Numbered from the stretch's first letter, positions 19,250-29,657 are shown. The stretch is DNA of 37,299 nucleotides from Deltaproteobacteria bacterium (GCA_015494395.1 WGBG01000166.1:1-37299), one strand, 5' to 3'. Notes: a model not told the origin generated them from the sequence alone. Numbers and translations are program-made.

Positions 19250-19540
19250 ATGGCAAAGACTGTCACATTACATTTTCTCGGCAAGCAGTATGACCTTAGA
19301 GCTGATGACCCTACGGATGACGTAGAGAGCGTGGTAAGGTATGTCGAGAAGGTAATGGCAGAAACCGAGGCGCAGCATAAGGGGCTGTCTCCTCAGAAAA
19401 TAACTGTACTGGCTGCCCTGCAGATGGGGCGTGACTATGTCCGGGAGCGACGCAGGAACAGGGAGCTTCAGGCGCTTGTCAAGAACAGGTCTGGCGCTCT
19501 TGCACGCAGGATAGATGACATTTTACCGGATGACGTTTGA
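19250..19540 (+). CDS. zapA: Cell division protein ZapA
   Basis: This 96-aa FtsZ-associated protein promotes Z-ring bundling at midcell. The N-terminal VTLHFLGKQYDLRADDPTDD matches the ZapA start (…V.ILG..Y.I…). It is followed by VVRYVEKVMAETEAQHKG and the helix KITVLAALQMGRDYVRERRR, which forms the dimer coiled coil. GAGGTG overlapping the previous stop serves as ribosome-binding site. A 6S RNA gene lies about 390 bases downstream, recalling the zapA-ssrS neighbourhood of gammaproteobacteria. Confidence 0.93.
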   Translation: MAKTVTLHFLGKQYDLRADDPTDDVESVVRYVEKVMAETEAQHKGLSPQKITVLAALQMGRDYVRERRRNRELQALVKNRSGALARRIDDILPDDV

Positions 19541-19604
19541 ATCCTTGACTTAAGGAGACACTTTGCCCCCTTGTATTGTGTGAGATCTGATTGTGTAATT
19601 TTTT

Positions 19605-19680
19605 AACTATGTGATGCCAAACATTTACTGTTTGCCATGTACTTTAAAGTGGCAATGTGTGTTATGGCATGGACATAGTT
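19605..19680. other. Highly structured intergenic element
   Basis: AACTATGTGATGCCA (19605-19619) pairs with TGGCATGGACATAGTT (19665-19680) through about 14 pairs with a small bulge. Inside, TTGCCA pairs with TGGCAA around a loop containing ACTTTAAAGT. The 76-base unit could be a small RNA, the zapA 3' end, or a palindromic repeat. It is not a tRNA: no T-loop or CCA-type acceptor is visible. Confidence 0.5.
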
Positions 19681-19932
19681 ACGGATATAAGTTATAATTT
19701 TTTTAACAAGGCTGCTTCAGGGTTCGGGCCTGGTTTTATTTGACATTAAAACAGGTTATGCTTAATGAAATGGTCCGGCCTGGGGCTGATGCCGGAAAAT
19801 GCAGACTTAGGTCCTTTGCAGCTTGGATATCGTTTTTTGAAGTTTTGCGATTGGTCAGAATATGTAAGGGATGTCTTGCGGGATCACGGGGCATTCCGTG
19901 CAGTTTTATCATTTAAATGAAATAATAAATTT

Positions 19933-20114
19933 GCTTCCCTGCCGTGTTGGTGTTCGCTGGTAGTTTGTTGAGCCAACATCCCGTACAAGGGAGTCTTTTT
20001 TCCGTGTAGGGGTGACGGGGAAAACAGCCCTGTCTAACTGAAGCGGAGTTGACACCCACCTGAGTTTCTCAGGTTCAATAAGCGCCGGTCGACACGGCAT
20101 GGTGGGGAGTTTTT
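19933..20114 (+). ncRNA. ssrS: 6S RNA (ssrS)
   Basis: 6S RNA binds sigma-70 RNA polymerase by mimicking an open promoter. The 5' arm CTTCCCTGCCGTGT (19934-19947) pairs with the 3' arm ACACGGCATGGTGGGGAG (20092-20109), giving a closing stem with one small bulge, followed by five T residues. Internal family landmarks are TTGAGCCAACA (near 19969), AAGGGAGTC, GTAGGGGTGACGGGG, and the apical region ACCCACCTGAGTTTCTCAGG with its hairpin CCTGAGtttCTCAGG. The position downstream of zapA matches the usual genomic neighbourhood. About 180 nt is the family length. Exact ends are inferred from the closing stem. Confidence 0.9.
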
Positions 20115-20609
20115 AGCTGTAACCCCGTCTGGGTCAGAATATACAAAACGGATACAGATTCAGCAGGGATGGAGATCAAGAATCAGCAGGCAGAGGTCTG
20201 CTGTTAATTGCCTTGGTGTTGAAGCCGGGGCGCATATTCTAGATAATCAGGTGTCTGCTCAACACGAGCTGCGGCCTGAAAGGCATGACAACGTAATTCA
20301 TGCTGATAGCGCACAGTTTCATATCCAGTTTTATACCGTTTCGGCTTTTTTAATGGTCTGAGGAGGGGCGGTATGTCGTTTTTTAATCTGTGCTGCTGAT
20401 ATTCTTGTCTTTTACTTTCCCGTCCTTGCCATCCGTAACTGGTACCGCCTGATCCCTGCACTGCTTCGGGATGTTGCTGCACCTTGTCTGGTGCGGTGGC
20501 GTTTAGTCCTTTGTGAGGAGGTATGGCCGCATGCTCCAGCGATAATTCAGGGTGGGCGGTATATGTCTGATGGGGTGTGGCTGCTGAATGTAAGGAGATG
20601 CCACACGTT
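20115..20609 (+). other. Leader/intergenic region upstream of rny with two micro-ORFs
   Basis: About 495 bases without a normal-sized gene. Two very short frames each follow a strong ribosome-binding site: 20373-20399 (8 codons, after GAGGAGGGG) and 20523-20570 (15 codons, after GAGGAGGT). Neither resembles a known leader peptide. A 153-codon frame on the minus strand here overlaps rny and has no family resemblance. No intrinsic terminator with a T-run was seen. Confidence 0.4.
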
Positions 20610-22169
20610 ATGGATATTGTATTAATTTCAGTAGCTGTCGCCGGTCTGGTGGCAGGCATTGTCATAGGTGTACTTGCTGCCTCCAGGAAGGAGCGTCAGG
20701 CAGCAGAGGCACGGCTTCTCGAACTGGAAGCAAAGAAAAAAGAGGCCCGCTCCGAGGCTGAGCGCATCCTGAAGGAGGCAAGGGTATCTGCCCAGGAGGA
20801 GGCCCTTCGCCTGAAGAAAGAGGCTGAGGACAGCGTTTCGCAGCGCAAGAATGAGCTTCATCAGCAGGAGATGCGTCTGCTCAAGCGGGAGCAGAAGGTT
20901 GATAAAAAGAAGGAGCTTATCGACCATAAGGAACTGGAACTGCTTCAGAGGGAGAAAAAGCTCCAGAAGCGCGCCTCTCGCCTTGACAACAGGGAGAAGG
21001 AGATAGATTCAATAATCTCCCAGCAGCACGCCATGCTTGAGAAGATTTCAGGCATGTCCGAGAGCGAGGCAAAGGAGCAGCTTCTGAAGAGCTTTGAGGA
21101 TGAAGTTCGCCAGGAGGCTGCCACCATGCTCAGAAAGATCGAGGCAGAAACCCGGGAAAAGGCGGACAAGAAGGCCAAAGAGATTCTATCGCTTGCCATT
21201 ACCCGTTATGCAGGGGAATTTGTGGCAGAACGTACAGTTTCGGTGGTGCCTCTCCCAAATGATGAGATGAAGGGCAGGATCATCGGGCGGGAAGGCAGGA
21301 ATATTCGAGCAATTGAGGCGGCAACCGGAGTTGACCTGATTATTGACGATACCCCTGAGGCTGTACTCCTCTCAGGTTTTAACCCTGTGCGACGGGAGGT
21401 GGCGAGGGTTGCCCTTGAGCGGCTTGTGCTTGATGGCAGGATTCACCCGGCGCGCATTGAAGAGGTGGTTCAGAAGGTTGAAAAGGAGATTGATTCTGCC
21501 ATCCGCGAGGCAGGGGAGCAGGCCACCTTTGATGTTGGGGTTTACGGTATACATCCTGAACTGATCAAACTTCTGGGCAAGCTCAAATTTCGAACCAGTT
21601 ATTCACAGAACGTGCTGCAGCATTCACTGGAAGTGGCTTTCCTGTGCGGTGTGATGGCATCAGAACTTGGCCTTGATGTGAAAAAGGCAAAACGTATTGG
21701 CCTGCTTCATGATATAGGCAAGGCTGTTGACCATGAGGTTGAGGGCTCGCACGCCATCATAGGGGCAGACCTTGCCAAAAAATATGGCGAATCCAGAGAT
21801 ATCGTCCACGCCATAGCTGCACACCATGAAGATGTCAAACCTGAGACAGTGATGGCGGTTCTTGTGCAGGCTGCCGATGCCCTTTCCGGTGCAAGGCCAG
21901 GGGCAAGGCGCGAGATGCTCGAGACCTATGTAAAGCGGCTTGAGGATCTTGAGAGGATTGCCACTTCTTTCAAGGGAGTTCAGAAATCATATGCCATCCA
22001 GGCAGGGCGTGAGATTCGCATAGTGGTCAACAGTGACAAGGTCAGTGATGCCGAGGCAAGTCTTATATGCAGGGATATTGCAAGGAAGATAGAGAGTGAG
22101 CTAAGTTATCCCGGCCAGATAAAAATCATTGTCATCAGGGAGACCAGGGCTGTTGAGTATGCCAAGTAA
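20610..22169 (+). CDS. rny: Ribonuclease Y
   Basis: RNase Y is a membrane-anchored endoribonuclease that initiates mRNA decay. The 519-aa protein has an N-terminal membrane helix (residues about 2-23), a long charged coiled coil (about 30-195), a KH RNA-binding domain ([20 protein letters not shown], about residues 220-240) and an HD domain with [18 protein letters not shown] (His367-Asp368). The ATG at 20610 lies 12 bases after AAGGAG and places the membrane helix at the N-terminus; ATGs at 20598 and 20577 are less well placed. It lies upstream of tyrS. Length is normal for the family. Confidence 0.97.
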   Translation: MDIVLISVAVAGLVAGIVIGVLAASRKERQAAEARLLELEAKKKEARSEAERILKEARVSAQEEALRLKKEAEDSVSQRKNELHQQEMRLLKREQKVDKKKELIDHKELELLQREKKLQKRASRLDNREKEIDSIISQQHAMLEKISGMSESEAKEQLLKSFEDEVRQEAATMLRKIEAETREKADKKAKEILSLAITRYAGEFVAERTVSVVPLPNDEMKGRIIGREGRNIRAIEAATGVDLIIDDTPEAVLLSGFNPVRREVARVALERLVLDGRIHPARIEEVVQKVEKEIDSAIREAGEQATFDVGVYGIHPELIKLLGKLKFRTSYSQNVLQHSLEVAFLCGVMASELGLDVKKAKRIGLLHDIGKAVDHEVEGSHAIIGADLAKKYGESRDIVHAIAAHHEDVKPETVMAVLVQAADALSGARPGARREMLETYVKRLEDLERIATSFKGVQKSYAIQAGREIRIVVNSDKVSDAEASLICRDIARKIESELSYPGQIKIIVIRETRAVEYAK

Positions 22170-22265
22170 TGGCTGACATAAGCCCTTGCCGTTAAATTAC
22201 TCGGGTATTTTAATTTTCAGGAGAGGGAGAGCAGGGACGCTGCCGCGTTCCTGGCAGTTTTACAG

Positions 22266-23480
22266 ATGGAACAGGATATTCAGAAATCATTGGATCTGAT
22301 CAGCCGCGGGGCTGTTGATATAATTGACATGGAGGAGCTTGAGCAGAAACTCAAGTCCGCCATTGCAGATAACAGACCGTTGAGGGTAAAGGCCGGGTTT
22401 GATCCCACTGCACCGGATCTTCACCTTGGGCATACGGTGCTCATACAGAAGATGAAGCACTTTCAGCAGCTGGGTCACCAGGTAATATTTCTTATCGGTG
22501 ATTTTACCGGACTCATCGGTGATCCAACCGGTAAATCAGAGACCAGGCCACCCCTTACCCCAGAGCAGGTGCAGCAGAATGCCGCTACCTACAAGGAGCA
22601 GATCTTCAAGATACTGGACGAGGACAAGACCGAAATTGCCTTTAACAGTGTCTGGATGAATGAGATGAAGTCAATTGACATGATTCGTCTCTGCGCCAAG
22701 CACACAGTTGCAAGGATGCTTGAGCGGGACGATTTCAAGAAGCGGTTTCAGTCCCAGCGCCCCATTGCCATCCACGAATTCCTCTATCCACTTATCCAGG
22801 GCTATGACTCTGTTGCCCTCAAGGCAGATGTAGAGCTTGGCGGAACAGACCAGACATTCAATCTCCTTGTTGGCAGACACATGCAGAAGGAGTATGGCCA
22901 GAAGCCCCAGACGGTTATTACCATGCCGTTGCTTGAAGGGCTTGACGGTGTGAACAAGATGAGCAAGTCCCTGGGGAACTATGTGGGCATTACCGATGAC
23001 CCTGGCACCATGTTCGGAAAGCTCATGTCCGTATCAGACGACCTGATGTTCCGTTACTACGAGCTTTTGAGCAGCATGGAAATGGATGAAATTGAACGGC
23101 TCAAGGCCGATATGCAGGCAGGGGCAGTGCATCCCAGGGATGTCAAGGTGCAGCTTGCAATGGAGCTTGTTGAAAGATTTCATGGAAAGGCTGCCGCTGA
23201 AAAGGCACGGGAAGGGTTTGATGCCCAGTTCCGCCGTGGAGAGGTGCCTGATGATATTCCTGAATACATCCTTGGGGCAGATGTTGACAGAAACGCCGTT
23301 TTTCTTCCCAAGGTGCTCAAGGAGGCAGGGCTTGTGAAGAGTGCTTCAGAGGCAAGGCGTCTGATCAAGCAGGGTGCCATCAGTATTGATGGCCAGAAGG
23401 TGTCTGCTGATGAGATACCGGTTGATGCGTCCGGCTGCGTGATCAAGGTGGGCAAGAGAAGGTATCTGAAACTCAAATAA
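22266..23480 (+). CDS. tyrS: Tyrosyl-tRNA synthetase
   Basis: This 404-aa class I synthetase attaches tyrosine to tRNA-Tyr. The HIGH-type motif is HLGH at residues 53-56 ([18 protein letters not shown]) and KMSKS lies at 231-235. The motif [20 protein letters not shown] is typical of the TyrRS branch with the KMSKS signature (TyrZ-like). The C-terminal S4 RNA-binding domain spans about 340-404 ([21 protein letters not shown]). The ribosome-binding site is weak; the start is chosen because the N-terminus aligns with the family. Confidence 0.97.
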   Translation: MEQDIQKSLDLISRGAVDIIDMEELEQKLKSAIADNRPLRVKAGFDPTAPDLHLGHTVLIQKMKHFQQLGHQVIFLIGDFTGLIGDPTGKSETRPPLTPEQVQQNAATYKEQIFKILDEDKTEIAFNSVWMNEMKSIDMIRLCAKHTVARMLERDDFKKRFQSQRPIAIHEFLYPLIQGYDSVALKADVELGGTDQTFNLLVGRHMQKEYGQKPQTVITMPLLEGLDGVNKMSKSLGNYVGITDDPGTMFGKLMSVSDDLMFRYYELLSSMEMDEIERLKADMQAGAVHPRDVKVQLAMELVERFHGKAAAEKAREGFDAQFRRGEVPDDIPEYILGADVDRNAVFLPKVLKEAGLVKSASEARRLIKQGAISIDGQKVSADEIPVDASGCVIKVGKRRYLKLK

Positions 23481-23516
23481 GTTGTCCGGCAGGACTAATA
23501 CGAGGAATACAACACC

Positions 23517-24809
23517 ATGTTGCATAATGAACTTTCATCCCGTTATTTTGAAGAGGCAAAAAAGGTAATCCCCGGTGGGGTAAACAGCCCTGTCAGGGCG
23601 TGTCAGTCAGTTGGCTGTGACCCTATATTTGTGGAACAGGGCTCTGGCTGCTATATAGAAGATGCCGATGGCAACAGCTATGTTGATTATGTCTGTTCCT
23701 GGGGGCCAATGATCACAGGTCACTGCCACCCGGAGATAAATGCAGCAGTTGCCTCTGCCCTTGAGTCCGGTACCAGTTTTGGCATCCCTACCTGGCGGGA
23801 GGTTGCGCTTGCCAGGCGAATCTGTGAATATGTCCCCTCAGTTGAAATGGTACGCCTTGTCAATTCAGGCACCGAGGCAACAATGAGCGCCATCAGGCTT
23901 GCCCGGGGTTATACAGGCAGGAAAAAGATAGTGAAATTTGACGGCTGCTATCACGGCCATGCAGATTCATTTCTGGTCAAGGCAGGCTCTGGTGTGGCAA
24001 CCCTTGGTATTCCCGGAAGTCCGGGTATCCCGGAGGAGATTGTTGCAAACACCGTATCTATCCCGTTTAACGATATTGATGCCCTTTCAGAGCTGGTCAA
24101 GGCAGATGCAGACAATATTGCTGCGGTAATCATGGAGCCGGTCCCGGCAAACATGGGGGTAATTCTCCCTGTGGAGGGCTATCTTGAGGGGGTACGGGAG
24201 CTTACTGAAAAACACGGCATAGTGCTCATATTCGACGAGGTAATCACAGGCTTCAGGCTTGGGCTTGGTGGTGCCCAGGAATATTTCGGCATCACCCCTG
24301 ACCTTACCACAATGGGGAAGATTATAGGCGGTGGTCTTCCTGTGGGGGCTTATGGCGGCAAGAAGGAGATAATGGAGCAGATCGCCCCGGCAGGCCCTGT
24401 TTATCAGGCAGGAACTCTTTCCGGAAATCCCCTTGCAACTGCAGCGGGCCTGGCAGCACTTGAAATACTTTCACGCCCGGGAACCTACGAAACCCTGGCG
24501 CAGAAGGGAGAGGCTATGGCCGAAGGGTATCGCCGAGCCGCAGCAGAAAGCGGAGTCAAGTGTACTGTCCAGGGGATTGGTTCAATGCTGACCTGTTTCT
24601 TTGGCCAGGAGGGGCCGGTTAAAAATTTCGAGCAGGCACTTAAGTCTGACACAGATATGTATGCGCGGTTTTTCAGGTCCATGCTTGCACAGGGCATTTA
24701 CATAGCGCCTTCCCAGTTTGAGGCAGCAATGATTTCAACTGCCCACACCTGGGATGATATTGAGGATACTGTGCAGGTTGCTGAATCAGTATTCAAAACC
24801 CTTGCATAA
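23517..24809 (+). CDS. hemL: Glutamate-1-semialdehyde 2,1-aminomutase
   Basis: HemL converts glutamate-1-semialdehyde to 5-aminolevulinate in the C5 tetrapyrrole pathway, feeding haem and siroheme synthesis. The 430-aa class III PLP enzyme has PGGVNSPVRACQSVG near the N-terminus, VNSGTEATMSAIRLARGYTG, FDGCYHGHADSFLVKAGSGV, LIFDEVITGFRLGLGGAQ, and the PLP lysine Lys268 in TTMGKIIGGGLPVGA. GAGGA lies upstream of the ATG. It follows tyrS by 36 bases and may be cotranscribed. Confidence 0.98.
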   Translation: MLHNELSSRYFEEAKKVIPGGVNSPVRACQSVGCDPIFVEQGSGCYIEDADGNSYVDYVCSWGPMITGHCHPEINAAVASALESGTSFGIPTWREVALARRICEYVPSVEMVRLVNSGTEATMSAIRLARGYTGRKKIVKFDGCYHGHADSFLVKAGSGVATLGIPGSPGIPEEIVANTVSIPFNDIDALSELVKADADNIAAVIMEPVPANMGVILPVEGYLEGVRELTEKHGIVLIFDEVITGFRLGLGGAQEYFGITPDLTTMGKIIGGGLPVGAYGGKKEIMEQIAPAGPVYQAGTLSGNPLATAAGLAALEILSRPGTYETLAQKGEAMAEGYRRAAAESGVKCTVQGIGSMLTCFFGQEGPVKNFEQALKSDTDMYARFFRSMLAQGIYIAPSQFEAAMISTAHTWDDIEDTVQVAESVFKTLA

Positions 24810-24930
24810 TAAATAATAATATGCTATTTGATATATCCGACTGAATGGAGCTTCAGTTTATGGGCAGGACATTCACGCTTAACCGCACGGCTGCCTGATG
24901 CCACGCTATTGAGGGCAGGAGAGATAAAAT

Positions 24931-25278
24931 ATGGGTTCTATAAGACACGAATTTGGTCTTGCCTTCAAAAGCTTCAGTACGGCATCAACAATAGCCCTAT
25001 CAGTTGTTTTTTCCACATTTGCCGGAGTGCTGGCTGGCTGGTGGCTGGATACAAGGTTTTTTGAAGGAAAAACCTATCCTTGGCTTACCATCCTTTGTTT
25101 TGGGTTTGGGTTAGCAGGCGGCGTAAAAAATTTCATGATTCTTACCCGCCGATTTTCTAAAGAGGCAGAGGAAAATGCAGGGAGAGGCGAAAGCCAATCC
25201 ACGGAGGGCCCCGGAGGAGGGAAGGAAACAGGAAGGCAGGCCATTGATGCTGAAGACGGTTCTCGCGGGTCATCTTGA
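24931..25278 (+). CDS. atpZ: AtpZ/AtpI-like ATP synthase accessory protein
   Basis: This 115-aa protein has two membrane helices (about 20-38 and 50-68, with WWLDTRFF between) matching the AtpZ family, small proteins encoded before atpI/atpB that assist F0 assembly. The C-terminal 35 residues are charged and Gly/Ser-rich. AGGAGA lies before the ATG. It overlaps the next gene by 32 bases (25247-25278) in another frame. It begins the F0 operon. Confidence 0.88.
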   Translation: MGSIRHEFGLAFKSFSTASTIALSVVFSTFAGVLAGWWLDTRFFEGKTYPWLTILCFGFGLAGGVKNFMILTRRFSKEAEENAGRGESQSTEGPGGGKETGRQAIDAEDGSRGSS

Positions 25279-25654
25279 CCCTACATTCATCAGGCTCTTT
25301 ACCGGAGCCAACTGGGTAATGCTGGTCATCCTTGTAGCTTTGACCGGTACCTTCTCGACACCCCAGATGGTAGCCGGTGTGCTGCTTGGTGGTCTCATTG
25401 CCAATCTCAACTGCGCAGGCCTTGACAGGGACTGCAAGCGGATGATGCGCTGGAGACACATGGGGGCCTATTTTGGCGGCATGGCTGTTCGCATGGGGCT
25501 GATAGCCCTGGCAATAACAGTAGCCTTTCTCTATTTTCCGGGTATTTTTTCCCCTGTAGGTCTTTTCATAGGACTGTCAGTGGCAGTGATTAACTTCAAT
25601 ATTGTGACACTGGCAATGGTAATTTACAGAGCACGTTTTAAGGAGGCTATGTAG
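25247..25654 (+). CDS. atpI: ATP synthase subunit I (AtpI)
   Basis: This 135-aa protein has four hydrophobic helices, including FTGANWVMLVILVALTG, MVAGVLLGGLIANLNCAGL, MGLIALAITVAFLYF and LFIGLSVAVINFNIVTLAM. It matches the AtpI family, which helps c-ring assembly. The ATG at 25247 follows GGAAGGCAGG and fits family length; the frame is open further upstream (25175) but that extension is Arg/Pro/Gly-rich. It overlaps atpZ by 32 bases and ends two bases before atpB. Confidence 0.85.
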   Translation: MLKTVLAGHLDPTFIRLFTGANWVMLVILVALTGTFSTPQMVAGVLLGGLIANLNCAGLDRDCKRMMRWRHMGAYFGGMAVRMGLIALAITVAFLYFPGIFSPVGLFIGLSVAVINFNIVTLAMVIYRARFKEAM

Positions 25655-25656
25655 CC

Positions 25657-26373
25657 ATGGAACATCCATTACTTTTTTTGTCTATTCTGTTGGATGCCAT
25701 AGGACTGCCCGCGCACGGGGGAGATTCAGCGCTGGCGCAGATACTTGCACCGCACATGCAGTACAGTTTTCTGGCAATGATCATCTGTCTGATTCTTGCC
25801 AAGCTGGGCACCAGTAATATGAAGCAAATCCCCACAGGGGTACAGAATCTCATGGAGATGTTTGTTGGCGGTCTTGAGGAGTTCATCGACGAGCAGACTC
25901 ATGACAAGAAGAAGACACTGATCATCTTTCCTATGATCGCCACATTTGCCATGTACATCCTGATCGCCAACTACTTAGGTCTGATTCCGGGATTCATGTC
26001 ACCAACTGCCAATCTCAATGTTACCCTTGGCTGCACCGCAATCTCCATCGCATGTTATCATATCCTGGGTATCAGGTTCCACGGGGTAAAGTACATCAAG
26101 CATTTCATGGGGCCAATTCCTGCAATGGCTCCGGTTATGTTCCCCATTGAAGTATTCAGCCATATCGGGCGTATTCTTTCACTCTCAATTCGACTTTTTG
26201 GAAACATGGTTTCCAAGGAAATCCTGCTTGGGCTCCTGTTCATGCTGGCCGGGCCTTATCTGGCTCCGCTTCCAATCATGTTCCTGGGTGTTCTGGTATG
26301 TCTGATTCAGGCATTCATCTTCATGATGCTCTCAATCGTTTACTCAGTTGAGGCTATGTCTGAAGGACACTAA
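25657..26373 (+). CDS. atpB: ATP synthase F0 subunit a
   Basis: This 238-aa membrane subunit forms the two ion half-channels against the c ring. The essential Arg lies in the helix LSLSIRLFGNMVSKEILLGL, preceded by PIEVFSHIGR. Further hallmarks are NYLGLIPGFMSPTANLNVTL and the C-terminal IQAFIFMMLSIVYSVEAM. AGGAGG at 25640s overlaps the atpI end and drives translation. Length and helix number are normal. Confidence 0.98.
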   Translation: MEHPLLFLSILLDAIGLPAHGGDSALAQILAPHMQYSFLAMIICLILAKLGTSNMKQIPTGVQNLMEMFVGGLEEFIDEQTHDKKKTLIIFPMIATFAMYILIANYLGLIPGFMSPTANLNVTLGCTAISIACYHILGIRFHGVKYIKHFMGPIPAMAPVMFPIEVFSHIGRILSLSIRLFGNMVSKEILLGLLFMLAGPYLAPLPIMFLGVLVCLIQAFIFMMLSIVYSVEAMSEGH

Positions 26374-26380
26374 TTTTTAG

Positions 26381-26806
<426 letters not shown>

Positions 26807-26837
26807 TCAGTTAAGCTGATTATATAAACCAGTAAAA

Positions 26838-26863
26838 AAACCCCGGCTCGCCGGGGTTTTTTT
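26838..26863. terminator. Bidirectional rho-independent terminator after atpE
   Basis: CCCCGG-CTCG-CCGGGG (26841-26856) is flanked by an A-run on the left and a T-run on the right, so it can act in both directions. On the plus strand it ends the atpZIBE operon. Confidence 0.93.
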
Positions 26864-26906
26864 ATTGTCTTTAACGTAACTGTTCAACGTATTGATATTA
26901 TAAGGT

Positions 26907-27085
26907 TGATAATTGGTCTTGTTTTTCCGTTCCGGAGAACAATTTCTTGTTTTTCTAAGGCTAGCTCTGCCAAAATCGCGAAACTCTCTCGTGCCTCGCT
27001 CAGACAGACGCGATTTTCTGGCTGCGCTTCCCCAAGAAAAACTACGAAATTCTTCAAAGTCACTCCAAAACAAGACCAATTATCA
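26907..27085. repeat. MITE-like palindromic element
   Basis: Perfect 19-bp terminal inverted repeats (TGATAATTGGTCTTGTTTT at 26907-26925 and its complement at 27067-27085) enclose a 140-base imperfect palindrome. Both halves contain matches such as AATTTC, GTTTTTCT and AAAATCGCG. The right flank ACGCTGAATAGATACT is shared with 17673-17688. Several 60-90 codon frames cross it on both strands, as expected for a palindrome, and none is a credible gene. No transposase is visible, so it would be non-autonomous. Confidence 0.75.
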
Positions 27086-27119
27086 CGCTGAATAGATACT
27101 CTTTAACAAATGTATTTGG

Positions 27120-29621
27120 TCAGCTTATATACTGGCCGATAAATTTCCCGGATACTGAAGAGGAGTGCCTGACCAGCTCTGCCGGGGTGCCCTGGAATAT
27201 CACCTCCCCACCATACGGGCCTGAGCCTGGTCCAAGCTCAATAATGTAATCACACGCTGCTGCAAGGCGCATGTCATGTTCCACTATTACCACTGTATGT
27301 CCCTTTTGCATCAGGTCATTAAATATGGTCTGTATCAGGCTGATGTCTTCCGGATGAAGGCCCATGGTTGGTTCATCCAGTATGTAGATGAGGTTCTTCT
27401 GATTCCTTCGGGCAAGCTCCTTTGCAAGCTTCAGCCGCTGTGCCTCTCCCCCTGACAGGGTACTGGTGTGCTGCCCCATCTTTATATATCCAAGCCCTGC
27501 CCTTTCAAGCCATTCCAGTGGAGTCAGGATCTGTGAGATTTTTGAAAACAGGCCTGCAGCTTCGGTAATGCTCATATCCAGCACGTCAGCCATGGACAAC
27601 CCCTTATACTTGATAGAAAGTGCGTCCCTGTTGTAGCGCCTTCCCTGGCATACGTCACACTTCGATTCCACAGGAGGGAGTATTTTAAGATCAGTAGTAA
27701 TTGTTCCCCTGCCCCTGCACCTTTCACACCTCCCTCCCTTGCGTGTAAGGCTGAACCAGCCGGCAGTAATGCCCCGTTTACGAGCCTCCTGTGTCTGGGC
27801 GAACAGTTTTCGTATGTCATTAAATACCCCCATCCATGTTGCAGGATTGGAGGAAACGGACCCTGATACCGGAGATTGATCCATTAAAACAGGCTTTGGC
27901 GGAGCACCTGAAAAGTTTAATTCAACAGTACCTTTTATGTTTTCTGTGCTGGTATTGTCATGTAAGGAGGCGAGCATGCCTGATATTGTTTCAGCCAGTG
28001 CACTTTTTCCTGAGCCTGAACGGCCTGTAATGCATGTAATGCAACCGGTTGGAACAGCTACTGAGATGTCTTTCAGATTTTTGCTCTTGAGCCCGTTAAA
28101 TTCAAGCCACCCTTTACTCCCGGGAGTGTTGCTTCCAGGAGAGAGTCCTTTTCTCTCGGTAATCCACGGCCCAGATACAGATTTGTCTGAATTTATAATT
28201 TCTGACGGAGTACCGGAAAAGAGCACATTACCTCCAAGCTCTCCGGCTCCTGGCCCCAGTTCCAGGAGCCAGTCTGCCTTTTTCATAAGCTCTGTATCAT
28301 GTTCCACAAGCAGTATAGTGTTGCCTGCATCTCTGAGCCTTTTTATAGATTTCCAGAGTGCCTGGTGTTCAACGGGATGAAGCCCGGTAGTTGGCTCATC
28401 CATTATGTAAATGACCCCTGACATGCTCCGGGCAAGATGCTCCCCCAGTCTGAGCCGCTGGATTTCTCCTGTGGAAAGATTGGATGCCGGTGTGTCAAGC
28501 CTCAGATATCCTATCCCCATTTCCACAAGCGGCTGCAGCATTGCCTGAATGGATTCGCCAAGGCGCTTTGTAGCAACCAGGTGTATAGCAGAAGTCTTGC
28601 CCCGGGGTGGTTGGTCAGGCAGGAGTTCTTTTATCCACCTGCACGCTCCTGATGCAGTAAGGGAAAATACCTCATTCCAGTTCAATCCTCCGGTTGTGAT
28701 TGCAGCGAGATAGGAGTAGAGTTCAACAATTTCTTTATCCTTGCTGCCAATGTCTGGAGCAGAATCAAGAACTGAAAACAGCCCTGGTTCAGGTATTGGA
28801 TAGGTCCTTGAACACTTGATACAGGTCAGGCGTTCAGTCAGGGTGATTATTTCACCCTGTTTTTCCCCCTTAGGGATTATTTCAGCCTTCATAACCCCAT
28901 CTCCGGCCTTTAGAGCAAGTGTTGCAGAATCTGTTACCCTTGCGGTTGCCCCTGGCTTTATCACCAGCCTGTCTATAACAATATCAGCCTGTTTTATCTC
29001 GTCAGGAAGCTGGGTCGTCTGGTCTGTGTAGAGCATCTTGCCATTTATGATTACTCTGAGAAAACCCTGTCCTTGCAGCATGGCAAGTGCCTCAGACGGC
29101 GGCATTGAACCGAAAAGATTAGTGGCAGGCGCCATAAGGATTATCTTGGTACCCTCAGGGTGGCACAGCAGTGTTTCAACAATCTGGTCTATGGTAAGTG
29201 CCTGGAGGCTGACCGTGCATGAGGGGCAGTGGGGCGTGCCCGCAGTTGAAAAAAGTGTCCTCAAAAGGGGTTTTATTCCGGTAAGGGTTGCCACTGTGGA
29301 GCGGTGATAGCCCCTTCCGTGCGGTTTTTTCTGTTCCAGGAGCAGTGGGGGAGGTATGTTCAGAATGGCATCTACCTCTGGCCTTTCCCATAGAGCGGCG
29401 TCCCTTCCCGCCTGTCTGCCAAGCGACTGGATGTACCTGTAATGACCTTCGGAAAAGATTATGTTTACTGCAAGTGTGGATTTACCTGAACCGGAGGGTC
29501 CTGTTACAATGGTTATCCTGCCTGAAGGAATTGAGACATCGATGTTTTTAAGGTTGTGGTGGCGTGCCCCAAATATCTGGATGTCTGGCAGTTTTACCGC
29601 TCTGGACAGGTCTGTTGGCAT
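27120..29621 (-). CDS. UvrA-like ABC ATPase (divergent paralogue)
   Basis: This 833-aa tandem ABC ATPase is of the UvrA family, DNA-damage sensors of nucleotide excision repair. The N-terminal domain has GPSGSGKST (residues 41-49) and [20 protein letters not shown] with DEPTTGLHP. The C-terminal domain has GRSGSGKSA and [20 protein letters not shown] with DEPTMGLHP. The second zinc module is intact (CERC…CDVC). In the first, CIKC is present but the partner pair of the FSFNSPxGACPxC motif is lost, and the protein is about 100 aa shorter than UvrA1. It is probably a second UvrA-like protein (UvrA2-type or drug/DNA-tolerance type), not the housekeeping enzyme. It is transcribed divergently from the cytochrome gene; no uvrB is nearby. 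Confidence 0.9.
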   Translation of the reverse strand: MPTDLSRAVKLPDIQIFGARHHNLKNIDVSIPSGRITIVTGPSGSGKSTLAVNIIFSEGHYRYIQSLGRQAGRDAALWERPEVDAILNIPPPLLLEQKKPHGRGYHRSTVATLTGIKPLLRTLFSTAGTPHCPSCTVSLQALTIDQIVETLLCHPEGTKIILMAPATNLFGSMPPSEALAMLQGQGFLRVIINGKMLYTDQTTQLPDEIKQADIVIDRLVIKPGATARVTDSATLALKAGDGVMKAEIIPKGEKQGEIITLTERLTCIKCSRTYPIPEPGLFSVLDSAPDIGSKDKEIVELYSYLAAITTGGLNWNEVFSLTASGACRWIKELLPDQPPRGKTSAIHLVATKRLGESIQAMLQPLVEMGIGYLRLDTPASNLSTGEIQRLRLGEHLARSMSGVIYIMDEPTTGLHPVEHQALWKSIKRLRDAGNTILLVEHDTELMKKADWLLELGPGAGELGGNVLFSGTPSEIINSDKSVSGPWITERKGLSPGSNTPGSKGWLEFNGLKSKNLKDISVAVPTGCITCITGRSGSGKSALAETISGMLASLHDNTSTENIKGTVELNFSGAPPKPVLMDQSPVSGSVSSNPATWMGVFNDIRKLFAQTQEARKRGITAGWFSLTRKGGRCERCRGRGTITTDLKILPPVESKCDVCQGRRYNRDALSIKYKGLSMADVLDMSITEAAGLFSKISQILTPLEWLERAGLGYIKMGQHTSTLSGGEAQRLKLAKELARRNQKNLIYILDEPTMGLHPEDISLIQTIFNDLMQKGHTVVIVEHDMRLAAACDYIIELGPGSGPYGGEVIFQGTPAELVRHSSSVSGKFIGQYIS

Positions 29622-29657
29622 GGTTTGATTCTCAATGTGTATGGAGGAATAATACTC

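Noticed and set aside
20204..20665. 153-codon open frame on the minus strand upstream of rny
   Set aside because: It overlaps the rny start, has low-complexity His/Thr/Pro-rich composition, no ribosome-binding site and no family resemblance.
26807..27095. Several 60-90 codon frames on both strands after atpE
   Set aside because: They read through the palindromic element, which produces similar frames (SLVPRSDRRDF-type) in both directions.
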